DNA of 64,000 nucleotides from positions 2,533,001 through 2,597,000 of the forward strand of contig JBBMNZ010000013.1 of the NCBI GenBank assembly GCA_037954325.1. The letters are read 5' to 3'. The notes beneath the pieces were generated by a model. It made no database searches and had not been told where the DNA came from. It worked only from the letters and a program-made list of their open reading frames with translations. Positions 46,001 through 57,000 of the stretch are shown here, piece by piece (position 1 is the first letter of the stretch; the number at the start of each line of letters is the position of its first letter). This DNA is from Fistularia commersonii (lineage: Eukaryota > Chordata > Actinopteri > Syngnathiformes > Fistulariidae). The position numbers and the translations under genes are program-made.

Positions 46001-46452
46001 ATACAACACACATAACACGGACAAAATCAACGACTTCGGTGACATCGGGAGGCGCGTCGTCGTTCATTACGTCCATCATACCAAATATATGAACTATTTA
46101 TCTGTAAAACCTTTCGATCGCCGCGAATAGGATCATACCGTGGAAGAAAATACTAAATGACACTAAGAGGGGAAGAGGAGAGAGAGTGACATGTTAGAAA
46201 AAAAAATCCAGAAAGATCAGGTTATTTGCAGAGCCGACGCCAAAAGCTCAACCGTGTCTCGGCCCGTCTGGCGGACGAAAGAGAGAGAATTTGTTGGAAA
46301 TGTGCGTCGCACGTTTGCAGAGCGGCGTGGGATCCGATCCGGGTTCAAAATCACGGTCAGACGGCCTGGGTCAAAAGTCTGCACGGATGTATATTATGTA
46401 TATTTATACTGTAGACTACAAGCATGTGTTTACACATCTGTATGTTTAACCG

Positions 46453-46493
<41 letters not shown>

Positions 46494-46677
46494 GGAGCGA
46501 GCTCAAAGTGCCGCGCCTCAGCCGTCCGCTCCCGCCTGAAGACAAATGAGTATAAATATCCAGAGAAAGCTGAGCGGAGCCAAGCTGGAAAAGACCCAGA
46601 ATAATTGTAACCCCTCACGTCCCAGAGAGCTCGGCAGAATACTGTTGAGTCAGCCATATTGAATAACCATATGTGTC

Positions 46678-46715
<38 letters not shown>

Positions 46716-46810
46716 TGCGCGAGTGTGTGTGATTGTGTATCCCCTTTTATCTGAGCTGAAAGTGCAGGCCCATGTATACAGCTGGGTTTTTGTTTTACGC
46801 AGGGGCTGAC

Positions 46811-46853
<43 letters not shown>

Positions 46854-47991
46854 GAAGTCCAGCAGATGGGATACTCATCCCAGGGGACCAGGTGCTGCAA
46901 ATTAATGATACAGTGTTGGAGGATTTAAGCATGGAGCAGGTGGAGAACATCTTGAGGTTAGAAAAAAAAGTAGTTTATTTTTTTTTTTTTCTGTCTGTTC
47001 ATTATTTCACCGTTACACCGGGACACTTGTGTTTTTCCTGGAATGCACGTCCGACGGCGCGTGGGTGATTCATGCGTTTGCGTGTGTGTGTGTGTGTGTG
47101 TAAGCGGGAAAGGCTTAGCAAGATGGGGGGGAAAAGGTCACAGGAGAAATTGCTTACTTGACAGCTGGACAAGATCATGATCCCTCCCTCTATTTGTGTG
47201 TTTGTCCATGTGTGTGTGCTATTTTTGTTTGTTTGTTTGTGTGTGTGTGTGTGTTGTTTCTCTACATAGGGACTTGGAGGATTGTATCACGGTGACAATC
47301 CTACGACACATGACCGTAAGTACAAGGAAAACAGTGATGACACACACTAGCATAGACTTATGACGCCATTGTTTATTTGAATTTAGTCTCGATGGCTTTT
47401 CTAGCGTGCGTGTTCAAGTTTGCGTAAATGAAAATTAATCGCCACTAAATGGGCTTCATATTGTGATGTGCAAATATAAGCTGTAAACATATGCATGTAT
47501 ACTATTAAAGAGCGTAAAAAAATGTAATCAAAAATCAATGTATGCCTTTTTTATTCGTTTGTTGATTCTAATTGTCGCGATAAAACTTATATTGTGAATA
47601 ACCTACTTCCATTTCAAATTTTCATGAAAATATTAAAAAAGGACTAGCTAAAAATAACAAAAAATCTGTTACGTAACATTTTGTACATTTAAAATGCCAA
47701 AACTCTTATGAGTTTACAAAAAATGCAAAAACGATTCAAACTGATATAGAAATTTCTTCATAAAAAAAAAAGAAAAATCAATTAACTGTTACAATCATTT
47801 TTTTTAGCAACTAAGCAGCACATAATCATAAACTTAAATATTTAAATTTTATTTAAAAGGCCAGATAACAGATCCGCTTAAACGAAACAACCGAATCAGT
47901 TTATCCGTTTTGCGTCTGACGCGTTATTTTCTACTTAAAACGCCTGAAAGAAACGCCCGTTTTCAATTTTTCCATTCATCATATTGAAAGC

Positions 47992-48023
<32 letters not shown>

Positions 48024-51000
48024 GCAGAATCCCAAGTCATCCATCATGTCAGCAGAGAAGAGAGCTCGTCTGAGGAGTAATCCAGTAAAAGTGCGCTTTG
48101 CAGAGGAAGTGGTGGTCAATGGGCACACTCAGGTGGGAAAGTTAGTTGAATTTTGGGTAGTTGTGTTTAAAAAAAAAAAAAAATCCATAACAAGCTAAAC
48201 TTTCATTAGAAAGCGGCTTTGCAAGTACAGTAAACGATCCAACACGTGCTCGGTTAAGACAAAGTAAATTATTCTGATAACTGTGTGCCAAGCCAAGTTT
48301 TTTAACGGTGATGTCACATCCCATATAGGTGCAGGAATGTCAACACACACACGCACACACACAATAATGTCACGGCTGTGAGAGAAACGGCAACCCTTTG
48401 CTTAAAATCATATTAAACCTAAATAACATTCCGCTTCTGAACGCAGAAAACAATGATAGTTTATTTGTTGCTTTTCCTTGATTTATTTAGCACAAAGATA
48501 ATCAGTGATGTGTCAACAAGCGAAATCGTATCAAGTTTTTTTTTTCCCCGCCAGCTAAAGCCGACCTCTCCTTTTACCAACAGGGAAACTCTCTTCTCTT
48601 TCTGCCCAACGTTTTAAAAGTCTATTTGGAGAACGGACAGACGAAGGCCTTTAAGTTTGACAACAACACCACCGTCAAGGTTTGTGTGTGACCTCTCCTG
48701 CCGTTTTTTAATGGTTTTAAATTACGTGCGTGTTGATACCGATGAGCTTGAAAGCTAAAAGGAAGAAAAGATGGAAATCTGGTCTTTGTTGTTGTTTGTC
48801 TAAAACAAGGGTGTCCAAACTTTTTTGCAAAAAGGCCCTTTTTGTTGAGGGGAAAAGATGTGAGGGCCGACCATTTAACCGGACAGTCTTTGAAACATTA
48901 ACATTAAATGACAAATCGACAATTTCATTGTGATCGGCATTCTTTTCGTGTCTTAACACAGAACACAAATCTAAAGTTTTTGGTCTTTCTGTCATATTTG
49001 AATACCACATAAAATGAGGGAAAGATTAAACATATATAGGTTCATTTGAAACATTACATTTTATTCACTATCAAATGCTCACTTTGAACTTCTAAATTCA
49101 AAACTTGTGAACAGGAAATTACAGTGATATTAACAGTGAACTGTGATATTATTCAGAAGTACAAAGAACTCTTTCTGTCACATTTGAATACCACATAAAA
49201 TGAGGAAAAGTCCATCTGGAATAAGATTAAACATATATAGGTTCATTTGAAACATTACATTTTATTCACTATTAAACGCTCACTTTGAACTTCTAAATTG
49301 ATATCATTGATCTGTGATATTATTCAGAAGTACAAAGCATTGAGAGCCACACGAATCCTTGAATTACTCCTCATCAAAAAGGGGAACTGCAGTGTTTTTC
49401 ATTATTTCTATTTTAGACTCCGATCAAAAATGCGAAATAGAAAAATGGGCCGCCGGACCCAATTAGATTTTGTTATCGATTTTTATGACAGAGGCTGCGG
49501 GCCGGTGGAAATTTGACCACGGGCCGTATTTGGCCCGCGGGCCGGACTTTGGACACGCCTGGTCTAAAATAATGGCGATTGCATACCAAAATGATTTATG
49601 TAATGGTTCTTGTAAATGATGCCGCATTTTTGAAAGTTTTGAGTTTTATTAAGGTAAATAATAAGGACGGAAACACACCGCTGGTTTGTTTTCATCTGCA
49701 CGCTGTCACAGCAGGGTTCATCATTTCTATTTCCACCTTAAGATGACACTTGGAAAACTTTGTAATCAGCAGTGCTGTTTTTTTTTTTCATTTTTGTTTC
49801 ATTTTTTCATCACATGCAGGACATTGTTCTGACCTTGAAGGATAAACTATCCATCCGGGCCATCGAATACTTTGCCCTGGTGCTAGAGCAACAGTACAGC
49901 ATCACCAAACTACTGCTGCTCCACGAAGAAGAGCTCATACAGAAGGTGAAATAGACATGACAAACGTGCACGTATAACATCCTCGCTCCGTCGTGCGTGC
50001 CTTGCATTATTATCTATTTCATATCCAGTTAGCGTCGATCGCTTGTAGCGGCGCTGTATTAAGATGTCGCTGCAAAATCAGCTTTATGCACATGTATGCA
50101 CGGTTATTAATAGAGTACACGTTAACTGTAAAGTAGACGATAAACAAGCATTAAGTTATAATGTAAAGTGCACGCAGATACAATTTGCGTGCAAAAAAAA
50201 GACGAAACATGTAAATATATGTCATTTTAATATAGAGCAGGTGTGACAAACTCAGCAAAACGGTTGCCCTCAAAGGACCACATGTAACGGTAACAGTAGA
50301 AATGTAACTAAATGTAACCTAATGTAAAATAAATGTAACTCCTCCTTTCGAATCTAAAATGTCACATATGCATTCCCATCTTTCTTGAAACAGCCTTCCG
50401 TCTACATCGACTTTTCTCTTCCTCGACATATCGTATTTCTCAATTCTTCAATACACTGCGATCTAACGGCGGGTGATGGTGGGAAATGTAGTTTATGGTC
50501 AATCCACGCGTTTGACTTATTTATTTGAAGACAATCAGACCTTTTAAGACGTTCTTGCGGGCCACTTTTGGCCCGCTGGCCTCGAGTTTGACACGCGATC
50601 CAAAGGGTAGCAGCAGTTATCCGAACAGTTTAGTGCAAAAAACACCCATGAACTAATAGCATACAAAGACAGGTGAGAAAATGAATGGATGAAAAGGCAT
50701 AAAAAAGTCAGTGTCTAGTGTTTAATGCGGTAGCAGCACGATGGATTTTACTGTAACCGTGTAAAAACAGATACGTTGTCAAAGTGCAATATGTCGGTCT
50801 CCTGCAATTTTAGCACACTTGCTTACATTTATCTCTCTTGTCCCCCAAGGTGGTGCAGAAAAAAGACTCTCATGATTATAGATGTCTATTCAGGGTGTGT
50901 TTCATCCCAAGGGACCCCATGGACCTGCTGCAGGATGACCCTTCTGCCTTCGAGTACCTCTTTTTGCAGGTCAGAGACGCAAATCTCAGTTATTACCAAT

Positions 51001-54000
51001 GTGGTTCCTGTGCGTCTTTTTAGAAGCTGAAGTTGTCACTTCACGGCGTCGAACGCTTTGGATGTTAAAGCTGTCGCATCACATTGTAAATATGTTGTGC
51101 ACACATATGGTGCGTTCATCGTCATTGCGATAAAGGCTTTCTTTATTTCCCGGTGTTTTATTTATTCACGTATAGAGTTGTACTGACCATTTTGTACTGG
51201 GCTACAAGAGCGGCACGTTCTTTCTTAATATTTATCTGAATTATGAGCTGCTTTTTAACATCCTGTAGGTATTGATTGAATTTTTTTTGTGCCGGCAGAG
51301 CGTCGGCGATGTGCTCCAGGAGCGATTTGCAGTCGAGATGAAGTGCAACACCGCACTTCGCCTCGCTGCTCTGCATATGCACGAAAGACTAGATAGTTGT
51401 GGGCAGACCAGGACCTCTATCAAGGCCATTACGTGAGTTTCAAAACCTCAGACAACATATATGACAGAAAATGTTTTTTAGTGTGCACAAATATTTATCC
51501 CCTCTCCATGTCAGAGAAATTAGACCAAATTTTTTTAATTCATAAGATGACTATTTAGTCGCATCTGGTGGCAGCTAAGTAGAAACAAGCTGTATTATAG
51601 AGGATTTATAGTCTCTGAACTGACGCTGTAATGTCTCGGTATTGTTTTGGCCAAAGCTGACAACAACGTGAATAATGCGTCGCATCCTGGCTCACGAGAA
51701 AAAAAAAAACAAAACAGCTGAATCTCCATATTGTGCCGGAGAACAATGCTTGTCAATTGTCCAAATATAGTCGACGTGCTTTCGTACGCAACTGCTTTTG
51801 ACCCCCCCCTCCCTCCATATGCTCCTGAGATTACTCCCTCAAGTTCCTGGTGACCCTGTCCTCCAAGGCTGACATGTATTTGCATTTAAAAGCACCTTTT
51901 AGCTGACAAATGACCCGCGTGCTGCAAATTGCTTCTCCTTGCCGTGCCTATTCGCTATCCTGACATAAAATGTGCTTTTCCTAAACCAGAAGCAGTGAAA
52001 CCCCCCCCCCCCTTCCAAACGCCGCACTCGTGGTTACTCAGATAAATCAGCGCGCTAATCCTTATTTTGTGTGTCCGTGACAGGAAGGAGTTTGGCCTGG
52101 ATAGCTTCATTTCTCCCACACTGCTGAGCAACATGAGAGAGAAGGACCTAAGAAAAGCCATCAGCTACCACCTCAAAAAGATCCAGTCTCTGCTAGAGCC
52201 ACGCCAGAAGGTAGATGTAACCTGACAGATGGGCGGTAGAAGGCGTGGACGGTCTCGTTGTAGCTGTAGGGGACCGTTATTTCTTTCAGACACGCCGACT
52301 GCTGTTTCGTTTCTTTAGATTTGTCTAATCGTAGTTCATTTGAAATCACGTGGCAAACTCAAGGCCCGCGGGCCAAACGTGGCCCGCCGCATCATTTTCA
52401 GCGGCCCGCGAGAACGTCTTAAAAGGTTTGATTATTTGATTCAAAATAATAAAATAAGTCAAACGCGCGCATTGACCATAAACTACATTTCCCGCAATTC
52501 GCGCCGATCACGTTACCCGCAAAAGCGACTGCCGTTAGATCGCAGCGTATCCACAGCGATGCCATTTTCAACAAGTGGAATTGAGAAATATAAATAACCT
52601 CTAAATGTCCAGGAAGAGAAAAGTTGATACAGATTGAAGGCTGTTTCGAGAAAGACGGGAATGCGCGTGTAACATTTTGGATTTGAGTACCGTAATTTCC
52701 GGACTATTGGGCGCACCTCAATATAAGCCGCACCGGCTAGCCGATCACTATCTCGGGCTTCCTCCTGCGAACTAAAACCGTCAAAGTCGTCTTTTTCGGT
52801 GTCAGAGTTGAACGGACTCAGAATTTCACGGTCCATAAAAAAAGTCCATATATTAGCCGCATCGTTGTTTACGTGAAAAAAGTCGCGGCTTATCGTCCGG
52901 AAATTACAGTAGTTACAATGAATTTTACATTACATTTGGTTCCATTCAGTTACATTTCTACTGTTACCGTTACATGCCGCCCTTTGAGGGCAACCATTAC
53001 TCTGATGAGGCCGTCGGCGAAAATGAGTTTGACACATCTGCTTAACCTATTTTTTTATGGAACAGTCAAAAAATGGCTGCAATTTTTTTGAAAAAATTTT
53101 GCGTCGCTTTCTATCTCCACTTCCCGTGTGTCCTAATTAGATTGCTAATCTCCATTTTCTTTTTCTTTTCTGTGCCAAAGGTGATTTCTGCTTCTCAGGC
53201 GCGGCTGGCCTACCTCACCCAGCTTGGGGAGCTCATTTCTTACGGGGGACGATCCTACACCGCTACAATGATGGTAAGGGTTAAACGCTAGATCTCTTTT
53301 TGGTGGGTCTTTAAAATTTCGTTCGAGTCCATGTCATTTAAAACATTTTAAACATCCTATCGAGCGCCGCAGTAGATGGTACGCCCCGTCGTTTTTCCAC
53401 TACTTTTGTTTGTTTGTTTAAAAGTTTATTAGGACAGTGTACAAATACATTAAGCACAGAGGCAGAGATGTTTGTACCAGATTATAGCTCATAGCTAATT
53501 TCCATCTGTAATCCTGGACAATACAAATACAAAACTGTATAAAATAGACAATATATACTGCTCAAAAAAATAAAGGGAACACTTGAACAACGCAATGTAA
53601 CTCCAAGTCAATCGCACTTGTGTGAAATCGTAGTGTCCACTCAGGAAGCAACACAGATTCATTTGGACTTGTTTTAAGGACATTACATCAAAGTTGGATC
53701 AGCCTGGAGTTTGTTTTTACACTTTAATTTGGAGTGTGATTCCTAATCCAGACCTCCATGGGTTGATACAATTGATTTCCATGGATCATTTTGGTGTGAT
53801 TTTGTTGTCAGCACATTCAACTGTGTAAAGAGCAAAGTATTTCATAAGAATATTTCATTCATTTAGATCTAGGATGTGTTTTTTAAGTGTTCCCTTTATT
53901 TTTTCGAGCAGTGTATTTACATTTTTGGGCATACAGTATTTGAACTTTAAAATCATTAATGATCATATAAGTGCACCAACATTATTCCGTTCTGTATGTA

Positions 54001-57000
54001 ATCCATACAAAATTTAACAAAAGGAAAAAAAAGGAGTTTCTAAATTCAATATTGATTGAAAATACTCAAGATATTCAAAGACAATAGTTTGGCTGGCCGG
54101 ATAAAAAAAGCAAAACGGGACAAATGTGGCCCGCGGGCCATAAAATGCCCAGGTCTGTTGTATAACAGCATAACTGTGTTAAATATTCAAATATTATTAT
54201 TAGTATTTCATAAGAATATTTCATTCATTTAGATCTAGGATGTGTTTTTTAAGTGTTCCCTTTATTTTTTTGAGCAGTGTATATAAAATATACAGATAGG
54301 CAATAAAATTACTATGCAATATATAAACAGGCGATGAAATATGTATTTTGCAAGTTGACAGTGCTATTGTTGTGATATTGTTACTTTGGTCATCTGGGGC
54401 CGTCAAAATACCCGTCTGGCATTGTTAGTATGAGCATGTCTGGTGCTCCAGAATCCAATTTTGAACGGCCCGTGTAAAAGTGTGAAAATCAGTCATGTTC
54501 TTAAGATTGTCCCATTCTTTTGATGGTCTGTTTCATTATTTTCTGTTCTCCCCTTACTTTGGTTGTTACCGCAGCTCCAGGACAGGGAGGTGTTGGTCAG
54601 CCTGTTGGTGGGAGCAAAGTACGGGATGAGTCAGGTCATCAACCACAAGCTCAACGTGATTTCCACACTGGTTGAGTTCAGCAGCATCAGCCGAGTGGAG
54701 TTACTTTCCGAGTCGGACAAAGTCAGTCTACTGCGCGTCTCACTGCACGACATGAAGGTATGGAAGCTGCTGAATACTCGCCGTCGCACCTATAGTATTT
54801 GCTGTCTACGGTAGACGCTAGCCTCTATTTTTTATCGCCTCCGCTCTTGAGGCGGAATTGATGTTCACACACACACACACACACACTGGACGTAGCACAT
54901 GCTTGAGTGAATGTAGGTCAAGTGTTTCTTTTTTACATCACAAACAGTATGCAGCCTCAGGGAGGCTTTGGTAGCTATAAAGAGAATTCATTGGACTCAC
55001 ATGTACTGTCTCTCCCTCTTTGTCCCACTCTATCGCCTTTCCCCCCCTTTACCCTTTGGCTGTAAACACTTCCGCTTTACCTTATCCTCTGCAATGTCAG
55101 CCATTTGCCTTACTGATGGACTCTCTGGCAGCCAAAGACTTGGGTTGTCTGCTGGGAGGCTACTGCAAACTCTTGGTGGACCCCAGTCTCAATGTCTTCC
55201 GTCTGGGGCGCCCCAAAGTGAGGGTGCACCGGATCCCGGCTGAAGAAGGTGTGTGTGGGAAGTTCGCCGTAATAGAGGGCGTGTGCTATGAATCCCTATC
55301 AAGTGAGCAAAACTGTTTGGCTTTAAATAATCACTTTCTGATTTTTGGCCGTTTGATAGATGTTTTTCCTGGTACGGGTAACGCTAGAAAAGCCAGTCAT
55401 TTTAAACGACGATTATCCGAACGCTACGTCGCCGCGCCGATGTTCTAACGACGCGTCCTTCTATGATTGGTCCGACGTTATCAGGTTACGTGTCTCGGTG
55501 CTGCAGCGACTCGGACGACTCGACGGACGAGGACGACCCGATGGATTCTCAGAATTACAAAAGCCCCGACCCGGCAAGTCAGGACTGGGAGGAGAGGAGG
55601 CGAGAAGAGGAAGAAAAGAGGAGAGAGGAAGAAAGAAAAGAGAGGGGAGATCAAAAAGGAAAGCAGGAAGTGAAGATAGTAGTAACGACAGAAGGTAAGG
55701 AGTATGAGAGGACGGAGAAAGAAGGCGCAACAGGAAGTGCTCTACGTGCGTTAAGTGTAACGAATGAGGAAGTTAATTCGGAGACCGACTGGTACCACAG
55801 CGATCCGAGGGTCACCAGTAGTTTTTCCAGTTTGTCCAGTGGTTCCTTGAGCGCCGCCCTAGAGGAGAGCAGCGCCACCACTAAACCCCCTTCTCATCTA
55901 GGTGCGCTTTGCGGGCCGAGTACAGGTGATCCGCCGTCCCTGGATGTCCACCAAGCGTATCTTTTGGGACCAAAATACCAGCAGGGCCCCCTCCGGCCCA
56001 CCAATCTCAATTATCGGAGCAACGACAATTGTCTTTGCTTCGCCGAGCTTTCCAAAACCGACAGCCTCCCGAGCCCGCCGGAGGCGACGAGCGACGATGA
56101 CGACGACGACGACGAGGAGGAGGAGGAGGAGGAAGAGGAAGAGCTCGGAAGGCGGGAGCTTAGACGCATTTCCAAGATTCCTAGTTCAAGAGATCTGAGA
56201 ATGATCGACAGCACGCCTTTTCAAAGATCCCCGATTAAACGGAAGAAAAAGATCCCCCCCCAGGTCCCGGTGAGGACCAGTTCGATTCCTATGCAGAAGG
56301 CAGGACAGCCGGAACGACGTATCTCCAAAGACGAAGAGGGTCTTTTTTTAACGCCCTCGCCTCACCCGAGCCCGGCTCTTTTGGGCAAAGAGAACGCATC
56401 GGAATCCGAGGATGAATTTTTTGACGCGCAGGAGCGATTTACCCCTCCGGTGCCTGATCTATCAGGTTCGTTCCCGGCATGCTCGCTACCGCAGCCTAAT
56501 CCTGTTCTGTTCCGTTTAACTACCAAACCCCGTTTGCTTGCTATCTGATGGGAACGGGACTAGATATTTACATGAATAAAAAGGCATTGTCAACCTTGGG
56601 ATAATTTTCTTTTGATTTGCATGTCCCTTGCAGATGCGGAGCTGGCAGACCGGAGGAACGCAAATCGGTTGAGCGGAACTTGGAATGGTCTTCCTTCTTC
56701 TCTGGGAAAAGATTTAGCCTCTCCTCTTACCGATAAAGGCCGAGTTTTTAAAAACAAAAAGGAAGCGGAGGAGCCGAAGGATCCGACAAATAAACTCAGT
56801 AGCCGGCGACCGGGTAAACAGAAACCCCCTGAGAAGCCGGACGTTAAGGTCAAACCGCCGTTGGCTCCCAAGCCCCAGCTGCCTCCCAAACCTCAAATCA
56901 TCCCTCCCAAGTCGCCTCAGCACGGGAGATCGTACGCCCACTGCAACGGGGACGCGTCCGGACATCTGTCCTCCGAACTGCTGGAGATGGAGCCCGACAC

